A DNA stretch of 64,000 nt, taken from NCBI RefSeq assembly GCF_008297975.1, contig NZ_VLNY01000003.1, forward strand, positions 186,001 through 250,000, in the 5' to 3' direction. The stretch's first letter is position 1. Each line of letters opens with the position of its first letter. The notes beneath the pieces were generated by a model that worked only from the letters and a program-made list of their open reading frames with translations, searched no databases and had not been told where the DNA came from. This document shows, one piece after another, positions 7,954 to 17,608 of this stretch. A program made the position numbers and the translations under genes. The DNA is from Antrihabitans cavernicola (lineage in GTDB: Bacteria; Actinomycetota; Actinomycetes; Mycobacteriales; Mycobacteriaceae).

Positions 7954-10462
7954 CCACCGTGAGGTCGTCGAACACGATCTCGCCCTGAGCGTCGGATTCC
8001 TCGACGTCGACCACCGCGTCGATGGACCAGCCATGATCACCGGCTGGGTCGTCGAAGACTTGGCGCACTGCCCACGTGGTCGCCTTGGGCGATACTTGGA
8101 ACAACTGTGGCCCACGGGCTTCCGGGCCGGTACCGATGCTCTGGTACTCGTCGAAGTACGGCGCCAGCAGGTCTTCCCATCCCTGCGCGTCCGGTCCGGT
8201 CCCCAACTCCGCCAACGACTCCCAACGACGCAGTGCGGCCAGCTCCACGCGCCGGAACATCGCGTTGCGGATCAGCACCCGGAACGAGCGCACGTTCGCC
8301 GAGATCGGCCGCACCGTCTCGGCGTCGAATGCCAGCTGCTCCGTGTCGATTTCAGCGCCGGGATTGGTGAGCTGCTCCCATTCGTCGAGCAGGCTCGAAT
8401 CCACCTGGCGGATGAGCTCTCCCAGCCACTCGGTGATGTCTTCGAGCTCCTCCGTGCGCGCTTGCTCCGGCACCGTTCGGCGCAACGCGCGATAGGCGTC
8501 GGCGAGGTAGCGCAGGACAAGACCTTCGGAGCGCGTCAGCGAATAGTGACTGATCAACTCCGCGAACGTCATCGAGCGCTCGATCATGTCACGCACCACC
8601 GATTTCGGTGACGGTGCGAACTCCGACAACCAGGGGTGGCCGCCCTGGTATGTCTCGAACGCCGGCTCCAACAGCTCGGCCAACGGCTTCGGCCACGTGA
8701 CTTCCTCGAGCAGTTCCATCCGCTCGTCGTATTCGATGCCGTCGGCCTTCATCTGTCCGATCGCCTCGCCGCGAGCGGCGTGCTGCTGCGCCATGAGTAG
8801 TTGTCGCGGATTCTCCAGCGTCGCTTCGATCACCGAGATCACGTCGAGGGTGTAGGTGGGCGAATCCTTGTCGAGCAACTCGAAGGTGGCGAGCGCGAAG
8901 GGGGACAGCGGCTGATCCAACGCGAAGTCGCGCTGCAGGTCCACCGTGAGACGGGCGCGACGACCGTGCTCGTCCGGTTCCGGAAGCTGCTGCACCACTC
9001 CGGCATTCACCAGTCCGCGGTAAAGGCGCAGTGCTCGCAGAATGTGCTTGCGCTGCGCGGGCCGGGGCTCGTGATTGTCCTCGAGCAGGTGCCGCATCGC
9101 GTCGAAGCAATTGCCCGGCCGGGCAATGACGTTCAGCAGCATCGAGTTGGTGACCCCGAACCGCGAGACCAGCGGTTCGGGCGACGCCGCGACCAGCCGC
9201 TCGAAGGTCTGTGCGCTCCACGACACGAACCCGTCCGGCGGCTTCTTGCGTTGCACCTTCTTCAGCTTCTTCGGGTCGTCGCCGGCCTTGGCGACGAGGC
9301 GAGCGTTCTCGACCTCGTGCTCCGGTGCCTGCACGACGACGGTGCCCATCGTGTCGAAGCCTGCCCGGCCTGCGCGACCGGCGATCTGATGGAACTCGCG
9401 GGCGCGGAGTTGCCGAGTTCGGACGCCGTCGTACTTGGTGAGACCGGTCAGCAGCACGGTTCGGATGGGAACGTTGATACCCACGCCGAGAGTGTCGGTG
9501 CCGCAGATCACCTTGAGCAGCCCGTCCTGCGCCAGCTTCTCTACGAGGCGCCGGTACTTAGGCAACATCCCGGCGTGATGGACGCCGATGCCGTGACGCA
9601 CCAATCGAGACAGCGTCTTCCCGAAGCCTGTCGAGAAACGGAAGTTCCCCAAAGCCGTTGCGATGGCTTCCTTCTCCTCGCGGGTCGAGAAGTTGACGCT
9701 GGTGAGCGCTTGCGCGCGCTCGAGCGCCGCGGCCTGGGTGAAGTGCACGACGTAAACCGGCGCCTGGTTGGTGGTGACCAACTCTTCGATGGTTTCGCCG
9801 ATCGGCGTCAATGCGTACGAGTAGCTCAGCGGCACAGGGCGTTCCGAGCCGGACACCACGGTGGTCGGGTTTCCGGTACGCCGGGTGATGTCCTTCGCAA
9901 AGAACTCGACCTCGCCGAGCGTCGCCGACATCAGCAGGAACTGGACGTTCGGGAGTTCGATCAGCGGAACCTGCCACGCCCAGCCACGATCCGGTTCCGC
10001 GTAGTAGTGGAACTCGTCCATCACCACCTGGCCGACATCCGCGCCGGCGCCCTCGCGCAGAGCCAGATTGGCCAGGATCTCTGCTGTCGCGCAGATGATC
10101 GGGGCATCGGCGTTGACGGATGCGTCGCCGGTCACCATGCCCACCCGATCGGCACCGAAGATCTCGCAGAGCGCGAAGAACTTCTCGCTGACCAGCGCTT
10201 TGATCGGAGCCGTGTAGAAGGTGCGCTGACCGCGGGCGAGTGCGGCGAAGTGCGCGCCGATGGCAACCATCGACTTACCGGACCCAGTAGGCGTCGCCAA
10301 GATGACGTTGGCGCCGGAGACCAACTCCAGCAGCGCTTCTTCTTGCGCGGGGTAGAGGTTCAAGCCACGTTCGGTGGTCCAGGCCGTGAAGGAATCGAAG
10401 AGCCAATCGGCATCCACGGCGCTGCCCGCAAGCAGTTCGTCGATCAGGCTCGGAAGTTGCAC
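7943..10462 (-). CDS. DEAD/DEAH (Ski2-like) helicase with C-terminal DUF3516
   Basis: An 839-residue superfamily 2 helicase. Motif I ATPTGSGKS is at residues 56-64, motif II DEFH at 149-152, then SAT and the motif VI segment QIAGRAGRAG. The C-terminal half (after about residue 430) matches the actinobacterial DUF3516 region that accompanies these helicases. The DEFH box and the RAGRAG motif place it close to the Ski2/HelY group, which act on RNA. The cellular role in actinobacteria is not established. It starts with GTG. It is a single gene convergent with oxyR; the hydrolase gene on the same strand ends 47 bp upstream. Confidence 0.9.
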   Translation of the reverse strand: MQLPSLIDELLAGSAVDADWLFDSFTAWTTERGLNLYPAQEEALLELVSGANVILATPTGSGKSMVAIGAHFAALARGQRTFYTAPIKALVSEKFFALCEIFGADRVGMVTGDASVNADAPIICATAEILANLALREGAGADVGQVVMDEFHYYAEPDRGWAWQVPLIELPNVQFLLMSATLGEVEFFAKDITRRTGNPTTVVSGSERPVPLSYSYALTPIGETIEELVTTNQAPVYVVHFTQAAALERAQALTSVNFSTREEKEAIATALGNFRFSTGFGKTLSRLVRHGIGVHHAGMLPKYRRLVEKLAQDGLLKVICGTDTLGVGINVPIRTVLLTGLTKYDGVRTRQLRAREFHQIAGRAGRAGFDTMGTVVVQAPEHEVENARLVAKAGDDPKKLKKVQRKKPPDGFVSWSAQTFERLVAASPEPLVSRFGVTNSMLLNVIARPGNCFDAMRHLLEDNHEPRPAQRKHILRALRLYRGLVNAGVVQQLPEPDEHGRRARLTVDLQRDFALDQPLSPFALATFELLDKDSPTYTLDVISVIEATLENPRQLLMAQQHAARGEAIGQMKADGIEYDERMELLEEVTWPKPLAELLEPAFETYQGGHPWLSEFAPSPKSVVRDMIERSMTFAELISHYSLTRSEGLVLRYLADAYRALRRTVPEQARTEELEDITEWLGELIRQVDSSLLDEWEQLTNPGAEIDTEQLAFDAETVRPISANVRSFRVLIRNAMFRRVELAALRRWESLAELGTGPDAQGWEDLLAPYFDEYQSIGTGPEARGPQLFQVSPKATTWAVRQVFDDPAGDHGWSIDAVVDVEESDAQGEIVFDDLTVVSG

Positions 10463-10509
10463 GTCCTACAGGCTACGTGCCGCCCAGGTCCGCGCCGCAC
10501 AGTCATCAC

Positions 10510-11550
10510 TCACGTAGCGCTGCGCTCGGTTGCGTCGATGGCGTCGAGCACGGCGAGTCGGTCGGCGGGGCTGCCCGAGATATCGGTTGTCCGCAAGCCG
10601 GATTCGAGGGTGTGCCGCCACCGTTGGCGATCGAACGCAGCGGGCTGGGTAGTCGCGATGAAGTTCTGCACAGTTGCGACGAACCGATCCGGTTCGTCGT
10701 GAAACGGGAAATGCGCAGACTCGCTGAATATTTCGAGCCTCGAATCTGGAATGGCGGAGTGCGCAAGGTGGGCGTGGGCGACGGGAAGCAGGCCATCGCG
10801 TTCGCCCCAGACGATCTGCACGGGTATGTGCTCGTACAGATAGGAGCGGTCCAGGATGGTCACCGCCTGCCCGCGCCAATCCACAACGGCACGAAGGGTT
10901 TTGATGAAGGCGCGATGCCCGGTCGCGTCGGAATGGCCCGCGACGACACGCATTCCGTCGGCGGCGTCGTGCAGCACGGACGGGCGCGAATATCCCGATG
11001 CCCGGCACAGCGCGGAGATCTGTCGCCCTGTCGACTCGAGCGCTGCAGGCACGCCGGGAACTTGGACCACGCGTAGACCGAGAGCGAATCCGGGTACCGC
11101 ACCGAGACGCAGGACCGGATGGACCTCACGACTGACGCCTCCTGCACACACCAGGACGAGGCGCTCGACGAGTTCCGGAAACTGATAGGTGAACTGCGAC
11201 GCGACCCCGCCGCCGAGGGAGTGGCCGATCACCGTGACTCTGTCGATGTCCAACACGGCCAGCAGGTCTCGCAGGCCGTTCGCGAAACCGGCGACCGAAT
11301 AGTCGGCCCGTGGTTTGTCGGAGCGTCCGTGACCGAGCAGATCGGGTGCGATGACCGTGTGGTTGCGAGCGAGATGCGGAATGATCCCGCGCCAGGTCTC
11401 GGAATTGTCGCCGATTCCGTGGACCAGCAAGATCGCGGGACCGCTGCCCGCGATGCGCACGGCACGTCGGTAGCCGTGAATCGTCCGAAAGGTAAGGCGT
11501 GGTTCGACTTCCGTCACTGCGTGCAGCGGCCGCGTAGGTGTGGTTCCCAT
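10510..11550 (-). CDS. Alpha/beta-fold hydrolase (tandem paralogue 1)
   Basis: A 346-residue alpha/beta hydrolase. It has the oxyanion HG motif (LLVHGIGDNSETW), the nucleophile elbow GHSLGG, and a C-terminal HFPFHDEPDRF segment with the catalytic His. The Asp is expected in WGERDGLLP. It has no signal peptide. The protein is very similar to the product of the next gene upstream (11626-12663): DLLGHGRSDKPRADYSVA occurs in both. The pair is therefore a local duplication. A homologue next to a PAC2 protein is also known in mycobacteria (the Rv2715/Rv2714 neighbourhood). The substrate is unknown. Confidence 0.9.
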   Translation of the reverse strand: MGTTPTRPLHAVTEVEPRLTFRTIHGYRRAVRIAGSGPAILLVHGIGDNSETWRGIIPHLARNHTVIAPDLLGHGRSDKPRADYSVAGFANGLRDLLAVLDIDRVTVIGHSLGGGVASQFTYQFPELVERLVLVCAGGVSREVHPVLRLGAVPGFALGLRVVQVPGVPAALESTGRQISALCRASGYSRPSVLHDAADGMRVVAGHSDATGHRAFIKTLRAVVDWRGQAVTILDRSYLYEHIPVQIVWGERDGLLPVAHAHLAHSAIPDSRLEIFSESAHFPFHDEPDRFVATVQNFIATTQPAAFDRQRWRHTLESGLRTTDISGSPADRLAVLDAIDATERSAT

Positions 11551-11625
11551 GCATACCCCTCTCGCCGCAGCTATCTGCGGGAGTCTACGACCGAGAAGGG
11601 TTTCGTGCAGTGTGAGCGGAAAGCG

Positions 11626-12663
11626 CTAGGTGGCGCTGCGCTCGCCACCGCCGATCGCGTCCAGGACGGCGAGCCGAACGGCGGGGGCGGTGGACACGGG
11701 ATGCGTTCCCGAGCCGGAGACCAACATGGTCCGCCACGCTTCGGCGTCGTGCGCGGTAGTCGTCGTGGTGTCGAGGAACTCTTCGATCACGCGCAGAAAC
11801 CTGATCGGATCGTCGTGGAACGGGTAGTGCCCCGCCCTATCGAACACGGCGATCCGTGAGCCGGGCATCGCTGCATGCGCAAAGTGGGCGTGGCTGACCG
11901 GGAAGACGGAATCCTTTGCTCCCCAGATGATTTGAACAGGCAAGTCTTCGTTCAGGTAACAACGATCGAGCAGGGTGATCGACTGGCCGCGCCAGTCGAC
12001 CACAGCACGGAGCGTGTTGAGGAACGCTAGGTACGACGTGCGATCGGGGAGTTCGCCGATGATCGAAAGCACGTCCGGCGTTTCGCGCAGCAGCGCCTTC
12101 GGATCCATGTCGACGGCATGCAACTGGCCGATCGCGTTGCCCGCCACCTTCACTGCGGTCTTGGCACCGGGCAGCCGCATCAAGCGCAACGAGGAATTGA
12201 CCATCGGCGCGGAGAGCACCCGCAGCAGCGGGTGCACATCGCCGGTGATGCCGCTGGTGGCGACGAGCACGAGCCGATCCACCATCTGCGGGTACTGATA
12301 GGCGAACTGCATTGCGACGGCGCCCCCGAGCGAGTGTCCGATGACGGTCGCTCGCTCGATGTCGAGTACCGACAGCAGGTCGCGCATGCCGTTGGCATAG
12401 GCGGCCACGGAGTAGTCGGCGCGAGGCTTGTCGGATCGGCCGTGACCCAGCAGGTCGGGGGCGATCACGGTGTGTGTCTTGGCCAGATGCGGAATCAAGT
12501 CGCCCCAGGTCGCCGAGCTGTCCCCGATGCCGTGAACGAGCAGGATCGCCGGTCCGCTACCCGCGATACGGAATGCTCGTCGATACCCGTGAATGGTGCG
12601 AAAGACCAGCCTGGTTTCGGTGTCGGGAACACGCCGCAATGTCCGCTCGCGCGAAGTGCTCAT
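11626..12663 (-). CDS. Alpha/beta-fold hydrolase (tandem paralogue 2)
   Basis: A 345-residue alpha/beta hydrolase closely related to its downstream neighbour. It has the LLVHGIGDSSATW oxyanion segment, the GHSLGG nucleophile elbow, an Asp candidate in WGAKDSVFP and a catalytic His candidate in GHYPFHDDP. The frame stays open a further 4 codons to a TTG, but the ATG at 12663 is preferred because GGAGG lies 6 nt before it. The C-termini of both copies end in the same ERSAT sequence, which supports recent duplication. It lies between the first copy and the PAC2 gene, all on the minus strand. Confidence 0.9.
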   Translation of the reverse strand: MSTSRERTLRRVPDTETRLVFRTIHGYRRAFRIAGSGPAILLVHGIGDSSATWGDLIPHLAKTHTVIAPDLLGHGRSDKPRADYSVAAYANGMRDLLSVLDIERATVIGHSLGGAVAMQFAYQYPQMVDRLVLVATSGITGDVHPLLRVLSAPMVNSSLRLMRLPGAKTAVKVAGNAIGQLHAVDMDPKALLRETPDVLSIIGELPDRTSYLAFLNTLRAVVDWRGQSITLLDRCYLNEDLPVQIIWGAKDSVFPVSHAHFAHAAMPGSRIAVFDRAGHYPFHDDPIRFLRVIEEFLDTTTTTAHDAEAWRTMLVSGSGTHPVSTAPAVRLAVLDAIGGGERSAT

Positions 12664-12811
12664 ATCGTCCTCCAACCACTGAACGGGACCAGCGTGCCGA
12701 CCGTGCCGCGAATGTTAGACCTCGATCACGGCACGTCGCCAATTTACTGGCCGATCGTCCAAAAATGCAGGTTACAGGTAACGCGCAGGTTGCGGACTCT
12801 GCACGAATCGA

Positions 12812-13762
12812 CTACTGCTTATCGGTGCCCGACGTCCCACCATCGTCGTATCCGCCCTGCTCAGCGAGGAATTTCTCGAACTCCGCACCCAATTCGTCGC
12901 CGCTCGGCAGTGCCTCGTCACCTGCGAGAAGGGTCGATTGCTGCTCTTGTGCCGTGATGAAGGTGTCGTATTGGCGCTCCAGCGCGTGCACCACCGTCTC
13001 CACCTCGGCATTGCCCTGGATGTGCTCGTTGACCTGTTCGCGAACGCGAGCCGCCGCCTCGCCGAGAGCGGCCAACGGGAGATCGAGGCCACCCATGGTG
13101 CCGACGTTCTCCAACAGGGTCTGCGCTGCCTCCGGGTAGTCGGTCTGCGCAAGGTAGTGCGGAACGTGTACCGAGAAGCCCACCGACTCGTGCCCGTGTT
13201 GAGCCATTCGGAACTCCAGCAGCGACGACGCGTTTCCGGGTACCTCGATCTCGCCGGACCAGCGCTGCTGATCCTTGACCAGCTCCTTGTTGGAAGAATG
13301 CGCCGTCATGCCGAGTGGTCGAGTGTGTGGGATCGCCATCGGAATGGCACTGAGACCGATGGTGCGGCGCACACCGAGTTGTTCGGCGAGCAGTCGGACC
13401 GCGGTAGTGAAACGCTCCCAGCGCAGGTCGGGTTCCATCCCCGCGAGCAGCAGAAACGGTGTGCCCGCGGAATCACGAAGCGCGTACAGATTCAAGGAAG
13501 GCTCGTTGTACTCGGCGAAATGGTCGGTCTTGAACAACATCGTCGGCCGACGTGACCGGTAGTCGAGCAATTCGTCCACGTCGAAACTGGCGACCAGTTC
13601 CGTCTCGAGACTCTCGCGCAGATGCGTGGTCGCTAGTCGAACCGCGTGGCCGGCGTCGGTGAATCCTTCGAGTCCGTGCACAAGGACCGGGCCCATGCCG
13701 TCTTCGGACGACACCTTGGGTGCCGGAAACTCCAGCTCGTACATTCTCGACTGTTCGTCCAT
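12812..13762 (-). CDS. PAC2-family protein (proteasome-assembly-chaperone-like)
   Basis: A 316-residue protein of the PAC2 family. It shows VLVHGLEGFTDAGHAVRLA near the start, FDVDELLDYRSRRP and the GHESVGFSVHVPHYLAQTDYP region. The last 45 residues are acidic and low in complexity. The start at 13762 has an AAGGGG ribosome-binding site; an internal ATG six codons later (YELEFPAPK) is the start seen in some relatives. The homologue in M. tuberculosis is Rv2714, an ATP-grasp-independent PAC2 fold of unknown function. It is divergent from mscR, with a 197-bp shared upstream region. Confidence 0.85.
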   Translation of the reverse strand: MDEQSRMYELEFPAPKVSSEDGMGPVLVHGLEGFTDAGHAVRLATTHLRESLETELVASFDVDELLDYRSRRPTMLFKTDHFAEYNEPSLNLYALRDSAGTPFLLLAGMEPDLRWERFTTAVRLLAEQLGVRRTIGLSAIPMAIPHTRPLGMTAHSSNKELVKDQQRWSGEIEVPGNASSLLEFRMAQHGHESVGFSVHVPHYLAQTDYPEAAQTLLENVGTMGGLDLPLAALGEAAARVREQVNEHIQGNAEVETVVHALERQYDTFITAQEQQSTLLAGDEALPSGDELGAEFEKFLAEQGGYDDGGTSGTDKQ

Positions 13763-13959
13763 CGTCGACCCCTTTCACCGGCGGGAACTCAACACCATTG
13801 TCCCTCATCTGCGCACGAGCACTTCCTGCTCCCAACGCACCGGCGCAGGTCAGAATTCCCGATCGTGGAGCGGAGGGGATCGGGATCGGTGCTTGCGCCG
13901 ATGTGACAGGCTGAACACGCGATCGGCAGTGAAGTTTCTACTCGGTTCCGGAGGGTGAC

Positions 13960-15045
13960 ATGACGCAGCGAGTCCAGGGTGTTGTTGCACGTGGCAAGGG
14001 AGATTCGGTCACAACCGAAACGATCGTGATACCCGATCCGGGGCCCAACGATGTGATCGTCGCCGTTCAGGCCTGTGGTGTCTGCCACACGGATCTGCAC
14101 TATCGCGAGGGTGGGATCAACGACGAGTTTCCTTTCCTGCTGGGCCACGAGGCTGCCGGTGTGGTGGAGCAGGTAGGCAGTGGTGTCGACACCGTCGCGG
14201 TCGGCGACTTCGTCGTACTGAACTGGCGTGCCGTGTGCGGCCGGTGTCGAGCATGCAAGAAGGGCAAACCCTGGTATTGCTTCGACACGCACAACGCGAG
14301 CGTGAAGATGACTCTCGAAGACGGAACCGAACTGTCGCCCGCACTGGGGATCGGAGCATTCGCCGAGAAAACGCTGGTACACGAGGGCCAGTGCACCAAA
14401 GTCGATCCGGAATCGGATCCCGCGGTGGTCGGTCTGCTGGGCTGCGGCGTGATGGCCGGACTCGGGGCGGCGATGAACACCGGCAACGTGGGCCGGGGCG
14501 ATTCGGTGGCCGTGATCGGTTGCGGCGGCGTCGGGGTCGGCGCGATCGCCGGCGCGAAGCTGGCAGGCGCGACGACAATCATCGCTGTCGACGTCGACGC
14601 GGGCAAGCTCGAGACGGCGAAGGAATTGGGCGCGACGCACACGATCGATGCGTCGTCGGGCGATGTCGTGACAGCGATTCAGGAGCTCACCGACGGGTTC
14701 GGCGCGGATGTGGTCATCGACGCCGTCGGCCGCCCGGAGACGTGGCGTCAGGCCTTCTATGCACGCGATCTGGCAGGCACCGTCGTGCTGGTCGGCGTCC
14801 CCACGCCGGAGATGACCCTGGAAATGCCGCTGATCGACTTCTTCAGCCACGGCGGCTCGCTGAAATCGTCCTGGTACGGCGACGCTCTACCCGAACGCGA
14901 CTTCCCGACGCTGGTGAACCTGTACAGGCAGGGCAGACTTCCGCTCGAGCAGTTCGTGACGGAGCGAGTGGGACTCGGCGACGTCGAGGCGGCTTTCGCG
15001 ACGATGAAGAAGGGGGCCGTGCTGCGGTCTGTGGTGGTGTTGTGA
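13960..15045 (+). CDS. mscR: S-(hydroxymethyl)mycothiol dehydrogenase (formaldehyde/nitrosothiol)
   Basis: A 361-residue zinc-dependent medium-chain dehydrogenase. Catalytic-zinc ligands are Cys39 and Cys42 (CGVC), His63-Glu64 (GHEAAG). The structural-zinc cysteines are 93, 96, 99 and 107. The NAD-binding motif GCGGVGVG is at 187-194. The [21 protein letters not shown] segment and overall length match MscR/AdhE2, which oxidises the formaldehyde-mycothiol adduct and reduces S-nitrosomycothiol. A GGAGGG site lies 4 nt before the ATG. Its stop overlaps the GTG of the metallo-hydrolase gene, the same pairing as Rv2259-Rv2260. Confidence 0.9.
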   Translation: MTQRVQGVVARGKGDSVTTETIVIPDPGPNDVIVAVQACGVCHTDLHYREGGINDEFPFLLGHEAAGVVEQVGSGVDTVAVGDFVVLNWRAVCGRCRACKKGKPWYCFDTHNASVKMTLEDGTELSPALGIGAFAEKTLVHEGQCTKVDPESDPAVVGLLGCGVMAGLGAAMNTGNVGRGDSVAVIGCGGVGVGAIAGAKLAGATTIIAVDVDAGKLETAKELGATHTIDASSGDVVTAIQELTDGFGADVVIDAVGRPETWRQAFYARDLAGTVVLVGVPTPEMTLEMPLIDFFSHGGSLKSSWYGDALPERDFPTLVNLYRQGRLPLEQFVTERVGLGDVEAAFATMKKGAVLRSVVVL

Positions 15046-15671
15046 GCGAACTGCGCATCGACCGCGTCGTCACGTCGGGGACGTTCTCTCTCGACGGCGG
15101 CACCTGGGACGTCGACAACAACGTGTGGGTGATCGGCGACGACTCCGAAGTGGTGATCGTCGATGCCGCGCACTCGGCGGTGCCGATCGTCGACGCGGTT
15201 GCCGGTCGAACGGTGCGGGCAATCGTCTGCACCCACGGGCACGACGACCACATCACCGTTGCACCGGAATTGTCGGCCACCCTGGATGCGCCGGTGCTGC
15301 TGCATCCGGCCGACGACATGCTGTGGCAGCAAACGCATTCCGAGCAGCAGCACGGCGACCTCGACGACGGTCGACGTATTTCGGTGTCGGGAACCGACAT
15401 CGTGGTGCTGCACACGCCCGGTCATTCGCCTGGGTCGGTATGCCTGTATCTGCCCGACGCCGGGGAACTGTTCACCGGCGATACGTTGTTCTCGGGCGGG
15501 CCCGGAGCGACCGGGCGGTCCTACTCGGATTTCCCGACGATCATCGACTCGATTTCGTCGCGCCTGTTCAGCTTGGCGCCGGAGACCTCGGTGCGCACCG
15601 GACACGGCGACGGTACGACCATCGGTACGGAGGCGCCGATGTTGGAGGAATGGATCGCGCGTGGTCAGTAG
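15042..15671 (+). CDS. MBL-fold (glyoxalase II-like) hydrolase
   Basis: A 209-residue metallo-beta-lactamase-fold protein. The metal-binding THGHDDH motif is at residues 64-70, [10 protein letters not shown] follows at about 127 and [10 protein letters not shown] at about 148. It is translationally coupled to mscR (GTGA overlap). Because MscR makes S-formylmycothiol, the natural inference is that this enzyme hydrolyses a mycothiol thioester such as S-formylmycothiol, as glyoxalase II-like enzymes do. The family assignment is firm; the substrate is inference from the operon. Confidence 0.85.
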   Translation: MSELRIDRVVTSGTFSLDGGTWDVDNNVWVIGDDSEVVIVDAAHSAVPIVDAVAGRTVRAIVCTHGHDDHITVAPELSATLDAPVLLHPADDMLWQQTHSEQQHGDLDDGRRISVSGTDIVVLHTPGHSPGSVCLYLPDAGELFTGDTLFSGGPGATGRSYSDFPTIIDSISSRLFSLAPETSVRTGHGDGTTIGTEAPMLEEWIARGQ

Positions 15672-16353
15672 TCGCGCGGCGGTTTGCGCCGGTGTCGCGT
15701 CCGCGTTGATCGTGTTGACGGCCGGCTGCGGTAGCTCGATTTCCGGTACGGCAGTCTCACAATCCGTCGGAACTACTCGTCATCTGTCTGCCGCTCTGGG
15801 TTCGATGCTGCTGGAAAGCGCGAAGTTCCCGCCGCAATACGCGGCACTGAAACTGGCGCAGCCGGAGGCCGCTCAGGCATCGGAGGATCTCTCAGGCGTC
15901 GCCATCGGGGCTAAAGTGGATCCCGGGGGATGTAAACCGCCGCAACAGGATCGGACCGCCAACGGCACCGCGGTGGTCGTCGGTACCGATGCGGCGACGC
16001 GCGCGACGATCAGTGTGGAACTGCTGCGAACGGATTCGCCGCTGTCGGTTCTGCGCGATCAGGTCGGGCAATGCCTCGACCTGACCGCCGAAAAGAACGG
16101 TGTGACGTCCACGGTGCACACCGAAGTGCAGCCGCCACCGCCGAGCGATGCCGACGACACCATGGCTTTCACGCGGACGGTGTCGTCCGGTAGCGGGGTG
16201 ACGCAGGTGAAGCAGTCGATGCTCACCCTGATCGGGCAGATCGGCGACGTGCGAACATCGGCGACGTACATGTCTTTCGGTGCAGGACAACCGGATACGG
16301 CAGCTCTGGATCAGGTGTTCACCGACGCGCTGGCGCGGGTGCGCGACGCCTAA
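15661..16353 (+). CDS. Putative lipoprotein
   Basis: A 230-residue exported protein. The N-terminus is a short signal peptide, with hydrophobic AAVCAGVASALIVLTAG and a lipobox LTAGC, so the mature protein would be lipid-anchored at Cys22. The remainder is a moderately hydrophilic domain rich in Thr and Ser with two further cysteines (GGCKPPQQ and GQCLDL) that could form a disulphide. I do not recognise its family. The GTG start at 15661 is inside the 3' end of the MBL gene (11-bp overlap), with GGAGG about 13 nt upstream, so it is probably in the mscR operon. Confidence 0.65.
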   Translation: MVSSRAAVCAGVASALIVLTAGCGSSISGTAVSQSVGTTRHLSAALGSMLLESAKFPPQYAALKLAQPEAAQASEDLSGVAIGAKVDPGGCKPPQQDRTANGTAVVVGTDAATRATISVELLRTDSPLSVLRDQVGQCLDLTAEKNGVTSTVHTEVQPPPPSDADDTMAFTRTVSSGSGVTQVKQSMLTLIGQIGDVRTSATYMSFGAGQPDTAALDQVFTDALARVRDA

Positions 16354-16409
16354 CACGGAGCACTGACACCGCTACCGATTTCGACCTGTTTTCCAGGCCG
16401 CGCGACGGT

Positions 16410-16439
16410 GGTTGTTCACAACCGTCGTCGTTATCCACA
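16410..16439. other. DnaA-box-like pair upstream of the DUF4192 gene
   Basis: An exact TTATCCACA (16431-16439) is preceded by TTGTTCACA (16412-16420), one base away from the actinobacterial box. The first copy sits within the inverted repeat GGTTGT-TC-ACAACC (16410-16423). There are no dnaA, dnaN or gyr genes here, so this is not an origin. It may be a titration or regulatory site, or chance. Confidence 0.3.
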
Positions 16440-16501
16440 GACAAGTTTTCGAGGCCCTTTCTCGCCCGTTTTCATCGCGCCTCGGGTGCAGCATTGCGGC
16501 C

Positions 16502-17608
16502 ATGACAACATCGACGACGCCACACGATCCGTTGGAGGCCTGGCGCGAGCCGCTACGCGTCTCCGATCCCGCCGACCTGATAGTCGCGGTACCTGCACTG
16601 CTCGGCTTTCATCCGCACCGATCGCTGGTGATCGTCTGCCTCGGTGGGGGATCCGCCTCGTCGGTCGGGGCGGTCCTGCGTCACGACCTGATACCGCCGG
16701 ACCGGTCCGGTCACCGATCGGACCGGATGATCGCCGCGGTGGAACAGTTCGGTGCCATCTGCGGAAACGAGGGCGCGCGTGCGGCATTGGCGGTGATCGT
16801 CGACGACGTGGGCGATCGTGAGTCCTACGACGACGTGGTCGGCATGCTCGCGGCTTCGCTCGCCGCCAACGGTGCCGAACTGGTCGGCGCTCACGTCACC
16901 GCGTGTATCGAGGCCGGCCAACGGTGGTGGAGTCTGTTGGGCGATCCGCGCTCCGGTGTGTTGCCCGATCCTTTCGCATCGCGTGTGGCGGCCGCACATG
17001 TGTTGGAAGGCAGGCAAATCTGGGCGTCGCGGTCGGAACTGTCAGGCCTGTTGGACGGCGGAGACGACCTGGAACGGCGCGCCGTCGCCGACGCCGTCGA
17101 CCAGTTGCGTGAGGGAGCACTCTTCGATCGACTGGGATCGAGAAGTCGGGTCGAGACGCCGCGAGAGGTCAGCCGTGCGCGACTGGACCTCGTCCTGTGG
17201 CAGATCACTACGGTGGCGTCGGGGGAGCGGCTGCAACCGATCGAGTTCGCGGAACTCGTTCTTGCACTCGATGATCGGGTGGTTCGCGATGCTGCTATGG
17301 CGCTTGCGGTCGGTGACGATGCTGTTGCTGCCGAGCGATTGTGGATCGAGCTGGCACGGGTTGCTCCCGATCCGTACCGCGCCGACGCCGCGACCCTGTT
17401 CGGCTATTGCGCCTACGTTCGCGGCGACGGCCCGCTCGCGGGCATCGCGTTCTCCGCTGCATTGGAATCGAACCCAGCACACGGTGCCGCCGGATTGCTG
17501 GATTCGGCGTTGCAGCACGGAATCAGGCCGGAGCTGGTGCGCAAGTTGGCCGATACCGGATTCGATTGCGCCCGCAGGCTCGGCGTCGATCTGCCACCGC
17601 CTACTTAG
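16502..17608 (+). CDS. DUF4192 domain protein
   Basis: A 368-residue cytoplasmic protein. The N-terminal signature ([28 protein letters not shown]) and the C-terminal segment with [23 protein letters not shown] are typical of the actinobacterial DUF4192 family. The C-terminal half is helical and TPR-like. ATG at 16502 is used because the family begins a few residues before [18 protein letters not shown]. No convincing ribosome-binding site is visible. The function is unknown. The gene is convergent with galE and overlaps its 3' end by 4 bp, as in the mycobacterial ideR neighbourhood. Confidence 0.8.
   Translation: MTTSTTPHDPLEAWREPLRVSDPADLIVAVPALLGFHPHRSLVIVCLGGGSASSVGAVLRHDLIPPDRSGHRSDRMIAAVEQFGAICGNEGARAALAVIVDDVGDRESYDDVVGMLAASLAANGAELVGAHVTACIEAGQRWWSLLGDPRSGVLPDPFASRVAAAHVLEGRQIWASRSELSGLLDGGDDLERRAVADAVDQLREGALFDRLGSRSRVETPREVSRARLDLVLWQITTVASGERLQPIEFAELVLALDDRVVRDAAMALAVGDDAVAAERLWIELARVAPDPYRADAATLFGYCAYVRGDGPLAGIAFSAALESNPAHGAAGLLDSALQHGIRPELVRKLADTGFDCARRLGVDLPPPT

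Noticed and set aside
8801-10702. 633-codon open frame on the plus strand over the DUF3516 helicase
   Set aside because: It is a shadow of the helicase, which has all SF2 motifs; its own protein has low-complexity Arg/Gly/His content.
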